A DNA stretch of 64,000 nt, from positions 434,001 through 498,000 of the forward strand of contig NZ_WRXO01000002.1 of the NCBI RefSeq assembly GCF_009758125.1. The letters are read 5' to 3'. The notes beneath the pieces were generated by a model. That model saw only the letters and a list, made by a program, of their open reading frames with translations. It searched no databases and was not told where the DNA came from. Positions 6,590 through 14,643 of the stretch are shown here, piece by piece. A program made the translations under genes and the position numbers. The first letter of the stretch is position 1, and each line of letters starts with the position of its first letter. The DNA comes from Chitinophaga oryziterrae (lineage in GTDB: Bacteria > Bacteroidota > Bacteroidia > Chitinophagales > Chitinophagaceae).

Positions 6590-6823
6590 CTCCTTATACA
6601 TGCTTTCCCTTGCTGCAGCATATTCCGGTTAAAATCCGTATCCTGTCTCAATTCCTTTCAAAATGCTTCAATTAATTGTGTAGAATCACGTTTGAATACG
6701 GCTATCTTTTTACCAGCAAGAGAAAATCCCACTCATTTTTCCTGATTTTATAAATCAATTTCCCGATTTCATAAACTAAAAAGCTGGTTATGGATCACCT
6801 TTGCATTCGCAAAATGTATTGTC

Positions 6824-9178
6824 ATGAATAAAATATTACTCTTATTTTTCTTTTCTCTTTTATCAATAAGTGTAAAAGCAACCGAAGACGGTAACGGACG
6901 TATACGTGGTACCGTTATTTCTTCTGAAGGAGTACCTGTTGAAGGGATTCCTGTATTATTAACAAATACAAAGAAAACAGCCTGGACTAATCAGGATGGT
7001 GTTTTCGAAATAGATAATGTAAAAGCTGGTTTGCATATTGTAGCTATTTCCCTTCCCGGTTACGAAGTAACTACGCAGGAAGTGACTGTGGAAGCTAATA
7101 AGACAGCGAGTATTACTATTCGCCTGAAAGAGTCTGAGAAGCAGTTAAAAGAAGTGGTGATAACCGGTAATACAAACAGGTTTGCCCGCAAACAAACAGA
7201 TTATGTAGCCAGGCTGCCTTTAAAAAACCTGGAAAATCCGCAGGTATATAGTGTGATCAGTAAAGAGCTGATGAAAGAACAGGTGATTACGGGTTTTGAT
7301 GATGCGCTGAAGAATGCCCCGGGCGTTAATAAACTATGGAGTTCAACAGGCCGTAGTGGCGATGGTGCAGGGTATTATTCCATTCGTGGTTTTGCTGTGC
7401 AACCAAAGGTAGTGAATGGTATAGCGGGAGCCAGTAATGGTAGTCCTGATCCTGCAAATATTGAAAGGATAGAAGTGATCAAAGGCCCTTCCGGTACATT
7501 GTTTGGCAGCAGCGTGGTTTCTTTTGGTGGTTTGATTAACGTAGTAACCAAAAAACCTTTCCAGGGCTTTGCTGCGGAGGCTACCTATACCGGTGGTTCT
7601 TATGGTCTGAACCGTATTACAGCGGATATCAACACTCCGCTGGATTCAGCGAAGAAGGCACTTTTCCGTGTAAATGCAGCTTACCATTATGAGAATAGCT
7701 GGCAGGATGCAGGCTTTAAAAAGAGCGTATTCTTTGCGCCTTCGTTAACCTATAATGTAGACGATCGTTTATCATTCAATTTCAGCACAGAGTTTTATCA
7801 GTCGGAGGGTACCAATACAGAAATGCTGTTCCTGACCCGTACCGAGCCTTTGAAGATCTTCCGTCCGCAGGATATGGGAATTGATTTCAACCGCTCCTAT
7901 ACCAGTAATGATATTACTATTAAGAATCCTGTAGTGAATGTTAACGGGCAGATCAATTATAAATTATCTGATCAATGGGTATCCCAGACAAATGTGTCTA
8001 TCAGTACCCGCAGATCAACAGGTTATTATTCCTATATCAGCGTATTGTCCGGAGATACTACGTTATCACGTTCTCTCAGCAATCAGAATTCCACTACTAC
8101 CTTTACAGATATTCAGCAGAACTTTACCGGCGACTTCCATATTGGCCGTATGCGTAACCGTATAGTTATTGGCCTGGACTTCCTCAGCAACGTCACCAAA
8201 AACAACGACGGTACTTATTTCACTTTTGATGTGGTGAACATTAAGAAGGCTTCCCCTGCCATCAGCAGGGCTGCTGTAGATGCTGCAGGAGTGGCAGCAG
8301 GTGCTAGCAATAACATCGCAGTAACATCTTCCAATACTTACAGTGCATACGTATCTGATGTAATCGATGTAACGAACAGCCTTTCTGCGATGCTGAGTGT
8401 GCGTGTAGACCGCTTCGATAACCGTATCTCTGATTTCAGACAGAACGCTGTATCTCCTAAATTCGGACTGGTATACCAGGTAGTAAAAGATAAAGTCTCT
8501 TTATTCGCCAACTACATGAATGGATTCCAGAATGTAACCCCGGTGATACAGCCGGATAAAACAACCAGCAATTTCAAACCACAGCAGGCTAACCAGTTTG
8601 AGGCAGGTGTCAAAACAGAGTTACTGGGCGGTAAGCTGAATGCATCTGTTAGTTACTACGATATTCATGTAACCAACGTTACAAGACCAGATACAGCAGC
8701 CGGCCGGGAAAAGTATACTATCCAGGATGGTAATATCACCAGCAAAGGAGTAGAAGCAGACATTGTTGCTAATCCTTTACCCGGATTGAACATTGTATTA
8801 GGCTATAGCTACAACGATAGCAAAAACGAAAAAACTTCTGCTACCATTATAGGAAGGAGACCTGTAAGTGCAGGTCCTCGGCAACTGGCTAATGCCTGGA
8901 TCAGCTACAAACTTGAAGCTGGCGCAGCGAAAGGCTTAGGACTGGGGATAGGGGGTAATTATGCCGGTGAGAACATAATCACTAACAATAGTGTTACCGG
9001 TCAGTTTACCTTACCAGCCTACACGGTGATAAACGCTTCTGTATTCTTCGAGCGTGCTGCTTACCGTATCGGTCTGAAGTTGGATAATCTCACTGATAAG
9101 AAATACTGGAGCGGTTGGACAACGGTGGAACCTCAGATGCCTCGCCGTGTGGTAGCTAGTTTCGGCATACATTTCTAA
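6824..9178 (+). CDS. TonB-dependent receptor, siderophore type, with carboxypeptidase-like N-domain
   Basis: The 784-aa outer-membrane protein has a signal peptide (MNKILLLFFFSLLSISVKA). Residues about 25-110 form a carboxypeptidase-regulatory-like beta sandwich (GRIRGTVISSEGVPVEGIPV). A TonB-box-like stretch (KEVVITG) and a plug domain (NAPGVNKLW, GYYSIRGFAV, IERIEVIKGPSGTLFGS, GGLINVVTKKP) follow. The rest is the 22-strand barrel ending in aromatic F (VVASFGIHF). RGF, IKGPSGTLFG and the VVTKKP motif fit the ferrisiderophore receptor subfamily, so import of an iron-siderophore powered by TonB is the likely role. It is not next to a SusD gene. It stands alone between two strong hairpins. The ATG at 6824 directly precedes the signal peptide. 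Confidence 0.9.
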   Translation: MNKILLLFFFSLLSISVKATEDGNGRIRGTVISSEGVPVEGIPVLLTNTKKTAWTNQDGVFEIDNVKAGLHIVAISLPGYEVTTQEVTVEANKTASITIRLKESEKQLKEVVITGNTNRFARKQTDYVARLPLKNLENPQVYSVISKELMKEQVITGFDDALKNAPGVNKLWSSTGRSGDGAGYYSIRGFAVQPKVVNGIAGASNGSPDPANIERIEVIKGPSGTLFGSSVVSFGGLINVVTKKPFQGFAAEATYTGGSYGLNRITADINTPLDSAKKALFRVNAAYHYENSWQDAGFKKSVFFAPSLTYNVDDRLSFNFSTEFYQSEGTNTEMLFLTRTEPLKIFRPQDMGIDFNRSYTSNDITIKNPVVNVNGQINYKLSDQWVSQTNVSISTRRSTGYYSYISVLSGDTTLSRSLSNQNSTTTFTDIQQNFTGDFHIGRMRNRIVIGLDFLSNVTKNNDGTYFTFDVVNIKKASPAISRAAVDAAGVAAGASNNIAVTSSNTYSAYVSDVIDVTNSLSAMLSVRVDRFDNRISDFRQNAVSPKFGLVYQVVKDKVSLFANYMNGFQNVTPVIQPDKTTSNFKPQQANQFEAGVKTELLGGKLNASVSYYDIHVTNVTRPDTAAGREKYTIQDGNITSKGVEADIVANPLPGLNIVLGYSYNDSKNEKTSATIIGRRPVSAGPRQLANAWISYKLEAGAAKGLGLGIGGNYAGENIITNNSVTGQFTLPAYTVINASVFFERAAYRIGLKLDNLTDKKYWSGWTTVEPQMPRRVVASFGIHF

Positions 9179-9185
9179 AAGACTT

Positions 9186-9234
9186 GTCATAAAAAAAGTC
9201 CCCGGTTATATTGACCGGGGACTTTTTTTATGAC
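9186..9234. terminator. Perfect 21-bp-stem terminator
   Basis: Arms 9186-9206 and 9214-9234 are exact complements around a 7-base loop, with T7 in the right arm. It starts 8 bp after the receptor stop. The right arm contains the ATG at 9230, which makes that ATG an unlikely start for the following gene. Confidence 0.8.
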
Positions 9235-9247
9235 TAAATTTATAACT

Positions 9248-10033
9248 ATGATACAACAACAATTTGCTTATAAAGTAACAAACATTGTTAAAACCGACAG
9301 TTCTCTTGTCGGGCTGGCTGTTGCAGGATCATGGCTCACCAATGAAATAGACGAGTTCTCAGATCTGGACCTTATCATAGTAACAAAGGAAAAGATCACC
9401 GGTAGTAAAGAGAATATGTTTGCTTATGCCAGTCAGTACGGAACGCTATTATCTGCATTCACAGGAGAACACGTGGGCGAACCCAGATTATTAATTTGTT
9501 TATACGACAGTCCACTCCTGCATGTAGACATTAAATTTGTCACCATAGATGAGTTCCGCTCCCGGATAGAAACACCTACTATCCTTGCAGATACAGAAAA
9601 CCAGTTACAGCAGGTAATAGATCAGACCACCTCTGAATTTCCTTATCCGGATTATCAATGGATTGAAGACCGCTTCTGGGTATGGATTCACTATGCGTTA
9701 TTAAAAATCGGACGGGGAGAATATTTCGAAGCAATGGATTTCTTTGGCTATTTACGTTTGGTGGTATTAGGCCCTCTCTTACATATAAAGAATGGTAATC
9801 TGCCAAGAGGCGTAAGAAGAGTAGAAAGCCAGTTACCTGTAAACGACTTGTCCGCATTAAAATTAACAATGGCTGAACATAACAAACTTTCTTTACTAAC
9901 GGCAATCGAAAACACAATAACGCTATACCGAAGCCTGAGAGAAAATTTATTCGGTAAAGATGTTTTGTTACATACAGCAGCGGAAGAAAAGGTGCTTTTA
10001 TTCCTGGAAGAAATAGAGAAACCGACTATTTAA
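9248..10033 (+). CDS. Nucleotidyltransferase-domain protein (aminoglycoside adenylyltransferase-like)
   Basis: The start at 9248 (MIQQQFAYKVTNIVKT) is chosen over the ATG at 9230 because the latter lies inside the terminator stem. The N-terminal domain has the DNA-polymerase-beta-type signature GSW...EFSDLDL (about residues 25-40 from this start), with two Asp for Mg2+, and a later HVDIKFV strand that can supply the third carboxylate. The C-terminal half (from FPYPDYQWIEDRFWVW) is helical, as in kanamycin/streptomycin adenylyltransferase-like proteins. It would transfer a nucleotide to a small-molecule hydroxyl; the substrate is unknown, and resistance should not be assumed. It is 261 aa and monocistronic. 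Confidence 0.75.
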   Translation: MIQQQFAYKVTNIVKTDSSLVGLAVAGSWLTNEIDEFSDLDLIIVTKEKITGSKENMFAYASQYGTLLSAFTGEHVGEPRLLICLYDSPLLHVDIKFVTIDEFRSRIETPTILADTENQLQQVIDQTTSEFPYPDYQWIEDRFWVWIHYALLKIGRGEYFEAMDFFGYLRLVVLGPLLHIKNGNLPRGVRRVESQLPVNDLSALKLTMAEHNKLSLLTAIENTITLYRSLRENLFGKDVLLHTAAEEKVLLFLEEIEKPTI

Positions 10034-10407
10034 ACAAGACCAGGCTTACTTTTATTAATCAATTACCCAGGAATCGTCCTTTGAATCCCTCCAGGCACTT
10101 TGGCCTGGAGATAAATGATAGCGTTCATTAGATATCCGTTGTAAAGTACAGCAAAATAAATTTTAGGTCATGCCTCAGTTTGATTACATAATCTTTGCGC
10201 CAGGTGTTGTTGATCAATAAATACACCTTATCTGACGTGAATATTAGGTGAAGTTAAATTGAAAAACAAATCCTGAACCCATATTCCAAAGCTAAATCAG
10301 TGAACTAAACAGTCAGATGCAGTGTATTTATTGATCAACAACATCTGGCAATCAATATTCAAACTGAGGACCTTAAAATAAAAGTCGCTAAATTTAAATA
10401 ACAATTC
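10034..10407. other. Intergenic stretch occupied by MITE copy 1
   Basis: No gene is seen. The stretch is mostly filled by the MITE-like element annotated separately; the remaining 10034-10173 shows only a short imperfect inverted repeat of the word CAGGC and no promoter that I can defend. Confidence 0.5.
10180..10356. mobile_element. MITE-like element, copy 1
   Basis: Inner terminal inverted repeats of 38 bp (10199-10236 and 10312-10349) match at 34 positions; they read GCCAGGTGTTGTTGATCAAT and continue with AAATACAC. A shorter outer repeat (CCTCAGTTTGA 10174-10184 / TCAAACTGAGG 10361-10371) surrounds them. The central ~75 bp is nearly identical in the copies at 13099-13282 and 62031-62212. 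No coding capacity is present. Ends are approximate because target-site duplications are not clear. Confidence 0.7.
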
Positions 10408-10923
10408 ATGAACAAAAGAATAAAACTGATCCAGGGAGATATTACTCAAATGGCTGTAGACGCTATCGTTAACGCAGCTAATTCATCTTTGCTGGGTGGG
10501 GGTGGAGTGGATGGTGCTATCCATAGAGCAGGAGGGAAAACCATCCTGGAAGAATGTCAGTTGATCCGTGCGCGTCAGGGAGGATGTAAAACAGGAGAGG
10601 CGGTGATTACTACCGCAGGTAATTTGCCGGCCAGGTATGTTATTCATACGGTAGGGCCGGTATGGAATAAAGGAAATGCCGAAGAAGAGCGATTATTAAG
10701 TAATGCTTATGAGAACAGCTTACGATTGGCAGTAGAAAATAATGTGAGAACGATCGCTTTCCCAAATATCAGTACAGGGATTTATCATTTCCCAAAGAAT
10801 AAAGCTGCTGCCATTGCTATTCAAACAGTTACCACATTTTTGGAGAAAAATGAAAGTATAAAGGAAGTAATATTCGTTTGTTTTGATACAGAGAATTATG
10901 AACTTTATAAGAGCCTTCTATAA
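10408..10923 (+). CDS. Macro-domain O-acetyl-ADP-ribose deacetylase
   Basis: At 171 aa this is a single macro domain. It shows [16 protein letters not shown], then [14 protein letters not shown] (the ADP-ribose-binding loop with the catalytic Asp/Asn region) and the second loop [13 protein letters not shown]. These match the MacroD/YmdB class, which hydrolyses O-acetyl-ADP-ribose and removes mono-ADP-ribose from acidic residues. It is cytoplasmic. It stands alone behind MITE copy 1 and 60 bp ahead of the penicillin-acylase-like gene, so cotranscription with that gene is possible but functionally unexplained. The length is normal for the family. Confidence 0.92.
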   Translation: MNKRIKLIQGDITQMAVDAIVNAANSSLLGGGGVDGAIHRAGGKTILEECQLIRARQGGCKTGEAVITTAGNLPARYVIHTVGPVWNKGNAEEERLLSNAYENSLRLAVENNVRTIAFPNISTGIYHFPKNKAAAIAIQTVTTFLEKNESIKEVIFVCFDTENYELYKSLL

Positions 10924-10986
10924 TTTATTGAGAAAATTAAGATATTTATATAAAACCCAACTTTAACCCACTGAGAAAACAAGATT

Positions 10987-13050
10987 ATGAAAACTAAATC
11001 GTTGCATTGCCTGATCACGGCATGCTTCCTCCTCTTTATCCTTAACACAAAAGCCGGCCCTGTCAAAATTATCTGGGATACCTGGGGGGTACCTCATATT
11101 TATGCCAATAACGAAAAGGATTTATTCTATGGACAGGGCTGGGCCGAGATGCAGTCACACGCTAACCTGCTGTTGGAATTATACGGGCAATCCAGGGGGC
11201 GCGGAGCTGAATACTGGGGTATGGAACACCTGCAGGACGATAAGCTGATCAATGCCCTTGGATTCCCCGAAATGGCCAAAACCTGGAAACAACAACAGGA
11301 CCCTGAACTCAAAGGATTGATAGCCGCTTTCGTTGCCGGTATGAACGACTACATAAAGGCGCATCCGGGTGTAGTGAAACCTGCCAATAAAGTAGTACTA
11401 CCCGTCACTTATGATGATATTAACCAGCACGCTATGTACGTGTTCTTCACCCGCTTCGTAGGTGGCGGAGACCTGGGAAGAACGGCTCAGTGGAAAGATA
11501 TGGGCTCCAACGGATACGCAATAGCTCCTAAAAGATCTGCTTCCGGTCACGCAATGCTGGTGCAGAACCCACACCTGCCCTGGCAGAAAGAATTCACCTG
11601 GTTCGAGGCGCAACTGAACACCGGCGATAAAAGCATCCACGGTGCTCATCTGCTGGGATTCCCCGGCTTCGGTATCGCTTTCAATAAAGACCTGGGCTGG
11701 ACTCATACCAACAATACCCTCGATAACGCAGATACCTATGAACTCACTTTACAGGATAGCGGCTATGTGCTGGACAAACAAAGAAGGGACTTTAGCAAAA
11801 AGATAAAGACACTTAAAATAAAGAACAAAGATGGTTCTTTCTCAGAACAGCAGATAGAAATACTGGGCAGTGCATACGGCCCTGTCATCAGAAAAAGTGC
11901 ACACAAAGCACTGGCTATCCACATGGCGGGAACAGATCATCCCAATGCACTGCTGCAGTGGTGGAGAATGGCAAACAGCCGCAATCTGAATGAATTTGAA
12001 TCCGCTTTAAAGATGGCAGAGATCCCTTTCTGGAATGTGCTGTATGCGGATACACATGGAGATATCTTTTACATATTCAACGGCCTGGTGCCCAACCGCA
12101 GTTATGGCGACTGGTTCTACTGGAACAAAATCATCCCCAGTACAGCATCTAAAGACATCTGGAAAACGGCTTTGCCTTATGATAAACTCCCTAAAATAAA
12201 AGACCCCGTTACCGGATGGCTGCAAAATGCCAATGATCCACCTTGGACCTGCACCGTGCCGCAGGTATTACACCAGTCGGATTACCCGGTGTATATGTCG
12301 CCCGACTTCATGTCTATGCGTTCACAGCGTTCAGCTAACATGCTATTACACGACAGCTCCATCACTTTCGATGAACTGGTAAATTATAAATTATCCACCC
12401 ACTCCGGACTGGCAGACCGCATATTAGACGATTTGTTAAAGGCGCCCGATACTTCTGCCATTGTGAAAGAAGCAAAAGAGGTACTGGCAAAATGGGACAG
12501 ATCGGCCAATACAGACAGTAAAGGAATGGTACTGTTCTTTATATGGGCATCTAAATTCCAACCCGGCAATGAGGCTAACTACGTACATCACTGGGATACT
12601 AAAAACCCCACCACTACCCCTTACGGCCTCGCAGACCCTGCAAAGGCAATAGCATTATTAAAAGATGCAGCTACTGAAGTAAAAGCCACCTTCGGTACCT
12701 TAGACGTACCCTGGGGACAGTTTTACCGCCTGAAATGGCATGATATCAACCTGCCCGCCAATGGCGCTGATGGCTCCCTGGGTATATTTCGTGTAGCTTC
12801 TCCCGGCATTGCATTCGGCAAGGAACTGGCGGTAGGAGCAGGAGACTCCTGGGTAGGAGTGATAGAATTCGGTAAGAGAATCAATGCTAGGGTGCTATTG
12901 AGTTATGGTAATTCCTCAGAAACAGGTTCTCCTCACAATGGGGATCAGTTAAAATTATTCTCGGAAAAGAAACTCAGAGACCCCTGGTTTTATCCCGAAG
13001 AACTAAAGGAACACACCGAAAGAACAGAGATCTTGCAACGAAAAGACTAA
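10987..13050 (+). CDS. Penicillin acylase family Ntn hydrolase (secreted)
   Basis: The 687-aa precursor has a signal peptide (MKTKSLHCLITACFLLFILN, cleaved near TKAG). The alpha chain (about 25-173) contains WGVPHIYANNEKDLFYGQGW. Gly173-Ser174 in KDMGSNGYAIAP is the expected autocleavage site, leaving Ser174 as N-terminal nucleophile of the beta chain. Further family motifs are QNPHLP, GFPGFGIAFNKDLGWTHTNN and GDSWVGVIEF near the C-terminus. Members hydrolyse amides such as penicillins or acyl-homoserine lactones in the periplasm; substrate cannot be told from sequence. It is slightly shorter than typical enzymes, and the motifs are intact. Confidence 0.9.
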   Translation: MKTKSLHCLITACFLLFILNTKAGPVKIIWDTWGVPHIYANNEKDLFYGQGWAEMQSHANLLLELYGQSRGRGAEYWGMEHLQDDKLINALGFPEMAKTWKQQQDPELKGLIAAFVAGMNDYIKAHPGVVKPANKVVLPVTYDDINQHAMYVFFTRFVGGGDLGRTAQWKDMGSNGYAIAPKRSASGHAMLVQNPHLPWQKEFTWFEAQLNTGDKSIHGAHLLGFPGFGIAFNKDLGWTHTNNTLDNADTYELTLQDSGYVLDKQRRDFSKKIKTLKIKNKDGSFSEQQIEILGSAYGPVIRKSAHKALAIHMAGTDHPNALLQWWRMANSRNLNEFESALKMAEIPFWNVLYADTHGDIFYIFNGLVPNRSYGDWFYWNKIIPSTASKDIWKTALPYDKLPKIKDPVTGWLQNANDPPWTCTVPQVLHQSDYPVYMSPDFMSMRSQRSANMLLHDSSITFDELVNYKLSTHSGLADRILDDLLKAPDTSAIVKEAKEVLAKWDRSANTDSKGMVLFFIWASKFQPGNEANYVHHWDTKNPTTTPYGLADPAKAIALLKDAATEVKATFGTLDVPWGQFYRLKWHDINLPANGADGSLGIFRVASPGIAFGKELAVGAGDSWVGVIEFGKRINARVLLSYGNSSETGSPHNGDQLKLFSEKKLRDPWFYPEELKEHTERTEILQRKD

Positions 13051-13098
13051 AAAATGGATCAGGTGGGATGCATAAAATGCCTCCTTTAGGCAGAGCCT

Positions 13099-13282
13099 CA
13101 GCTTGATTACATCATCTTCGTGCCAGATGTTATTGATCAATAAATACACCTTATCTGACGTGAATATCAGGTGAAGTTAAATGGAAAAACAAATCCTGGA
13201 CCCATATTCCAAAGCTAAATCAGAGAACTAAACAGTCAGATGCAGTGTATTTATGATCAATAACATCTGGCAATCTACGCTG
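13099..13282. mobile_element. MITE-like element, copy 2
   Basis: Same structure and orientation as copy 1, with inner repeats at 13122-13159 and 13235-13271. Here both arms carry GTTATTG/CAATAAC where copy 1 has GTTGTTG/CAACAAC, so the two ends changed together. One base is missing from the right arm (TTTATGATC instead of TTTATTGATC). It sits between the penicillin-acylase gene and the hairpin at 13383, i.e. in that gene's 3' region. Confidence 0.7.
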
Positions 13283-13382
13283 TCATAACATTCAGGCCGC
13301 CTCTATTAATAAAAGCTGCATGCCTGCCAAACCATCAAATTTGTAATCTGCCAACATTTCAACCTGATCCTGAAAAATACTT

Positions 13383-13409
13383 AAAGCTCCCTCCTGGGAG
13401 CTTTTTTAC
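13383..13409 (+). terminator. Rho-independent terminator
   Basis: AAAGCTCCC, loop TCCT, GGGAGCTTT and then TTT. It lies 330 bp beyond the penicillin-acylase stop, with MITE copy 2 between, so it may be that gene's original terminator pushed away by the insertion. Confidence 0.75.
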
Positions 13410-13418
13410 TTTCCCCCC

Positions 13419-13438
13419 TTATCCACAGATTTTCCACA
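13419..13438. promoter_or_regulatory. Two adjacent DnaA-box-like sites
   Basis: TTATCCACA (13419-13427, exact consensus) and TTTTCCACA (13430-13438, one mismatch) lie in the same orientation 2 bp apart. A very AT-rich tract (about 13443-13510) follows. The layout is that of a small origin or a DnaA-regulated promoter. One exact 9-mer could occur by chance in a window of this size; the pair plus the AT tract is the reason for listing it. Confidence 0.4.
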
Positions 13439-13493
13439 AAATCGACTAAAATAAAAATTATAATCACTTGATTAACAATATTTATTATGATTT

Positions 13494-13526
13494 TTTGTGT
13501 TTTATGGAAATAGGTGATTAAATTTG
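13494..13526 (+). promoter_or_regulatory. Consensus Bacteroidota promoter
   Basis: TTTG (13494-13497), 21-bp spacer, TAAATTTG (13519-13526) match TTTG-N17-23-TAnnTTTG fully. Transcription should start near 13533. The leader then contains nested inverted repeats (AATACC 13534-13539 with GGTATT 13573-13578; AACCCT 13547-13552 with AGGGTT 13562-13567). Confidence 0.65.
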
Positions 13527-13619
13527 GAAGCCCAATACCGGTAAATAACCCTCATTTCTAAAGGGTTGATCTGGTATTAATTATCGAGGCAGCTATGAAT
13601 TTTTAGTCCTGATATACCT

Positions 13620-13772
13620 ATGAAAACTACGAAACCTAAGATGAAAACATCTCCTTCTCCTCTTGCCATCCCGGCAGCAGACTATCTCACTCATGCGCAT
13701 CAACCAGCCATTCTTTATCCAGAAACCGTTTCCTTTTTAGCAAACCCGTTACAGGCGATCTTTTCACATTGA
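13620..13772 (+). CDS. Short frame of 50 aa behind the consensus promoter
   Basis: The frame encodes MKTTKPKMKTSPSPLAIPAA and 30 more residues ending in LANPLQAIFSH. It is the first ATG-started frame behind the promoter at 13494-13526, about 87 bp into the predicted transcript, and ends 53 bp before the likely start of the secreted protein at 13826. I know no homologue. A basic N-terminus followed by a proline/alanine-rich core could be a leader peptide or small regulatory protein. It may also be non-coding leader sequence. Confidence 0.35.
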   Translation: MKTTKPKMKTSPSPLAIPAADYLTHAHQPAILYPETVSFLANPLQAIFSH

Positions 13773-13825
13773 AAATATCACCGATTGATAATGATAAAAA
13801 ATTGTTTCTGATTAAATTTTTTAAA

Positions 13826-14563
13826 ATGATTTTGAAGTTTACCAAGTTACTATTCCTGTTTAGTTTATCTATTTTAAGTCTTACAGCTTACGCTCAAAAG
13901 TCCGTTAAAAAGAAAGGCACAACAACTACCACTACCCGTACTAAACAGAAGGCGGTGATGCCTCCTAAATCCAAACCCTCTGTATTTAAAGAGCCGGTAA
14001 AGAATTTCGTATGGCATGATGTAACTGTTTCTTCTTTTTACCTGAAGAAAGAACAGAAAGTGATCTTTTTTGAAGATACCATTAAAGGAATTGAATGCAC
14101 AGCTTATCTGATGTCGGAAGTGGAAGTGGTGAATAAAGTAGGAACACCGAAAAGAATCCCCGGATTCAAAAGATGGACACAGGATAAACCCGCTATCTCA
14201 GTGAATAATTCCCTGTTCATGTCTAGTCTCAGCATCCGCAATGCCGGTAGCCTGATACCGGTATCTATCGCATATTTTAAGTTTTATGATGATGAATATA
14301 TCATGATAAATATGCAGCTCTTTTCAGTAGTTGCCGGAGAATTCTGGAGCAACATTTTACTGAAAATGGATAAGAAACATAAGGTGATCAAGGAATATGT
14401 AATTGAATCCAACGAGAAGATGAACAGCAAAAAACTGGGGGATTACAATAATGACCATGACCTTGATTATTCCATATATAATAAAGAGATCAGTGATGAC
14501 GGAAAGAGTATGAAACGTTCAATGGATATTTACTCTGTAGAAGGAGATAAAAAGATATTGTAA
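13826..14563 (+). CDS. Secreted protein of unknown function
   Basis: The start at 13826 is chosen because it opens a clean signal peptide (MILKFTKLLFLFSLSILSLT, cleavage after AYAQ); the frame extends upstream only to a TTG at 13769 with a polar N-terminus. The mature part begins with a Lys/Thr-rich linker (KKKGTTTTTTRTKQK), then a mostly beta domain with regularly spaced strands. Near the C-terminus GDYNNDHDLDYSIY resembles the Asp-rich calcium loops of FG-GAP/VCBS-type repeats. Product 245 aa. Role unknown. It is last in the transcript from the promoter at 13494 and is followed by a terminator. Confidence 0.7.
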   Translation: MILKFTKLLFLFSLSILSLTAYAQKSVKKKGTTTTTTRTKQKAVMPPKSKPSVFKEPVKNFVWHDVTVSSFYLKKEQKVIFFEDTIKGIECTAYLMSEVEVVNKVGTPKRIPGFKRWTQDKPAISVNNSLFMSSLSIRNAGSLIPVSIAYFKFYDDEYIMINMQLFSVVAGEFWSNILLKMDKKHKVIKEYVIESNEKMNSKKLGDYNNDHDLDYSIYNKEISDDGKSMKRSMDIYSVEGDKKIL

Positions 14564-14567
14564 TAAT

Positions 14568-14600
14568 AATAGCTCCGTATCCACCCGGTACGGAGCTATT
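14568..14600. terminator. Rho-independent terminator
   Basis: A 12-bp perfect stem (14568-14579 with 14589-14600; core AGCTCCGTA/TACGGAGCT) starts a few bases after the stop at 14563. The flanking T-run is weak. Confidence 0.6.
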
Positions 14601-14643
14601 AAATTCCACTTTTAAAAGCTAACTTCCATATCGTACATAAACC

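Noticed and set aside
1..6800. Integrase, transposase or attachment sites bounding the left accessory region
   Set aside because: None found on either strand; the mobile origin of this region is inferred only from gene types.
9230..9247. ATG at 9230 as start of the nucleotidyltransferase
   Set aside because: It lies inside the right arm of the perfect terminator hairpin of the receptor gene; the ATG at 9248 gives a normal N-terminus.
9248..10033. Named aminoglycoside-resistance gene
   Set aside because: Only the general nucleotidyltransferase signature is seen; no resistance-specific subfamily could be recognised.
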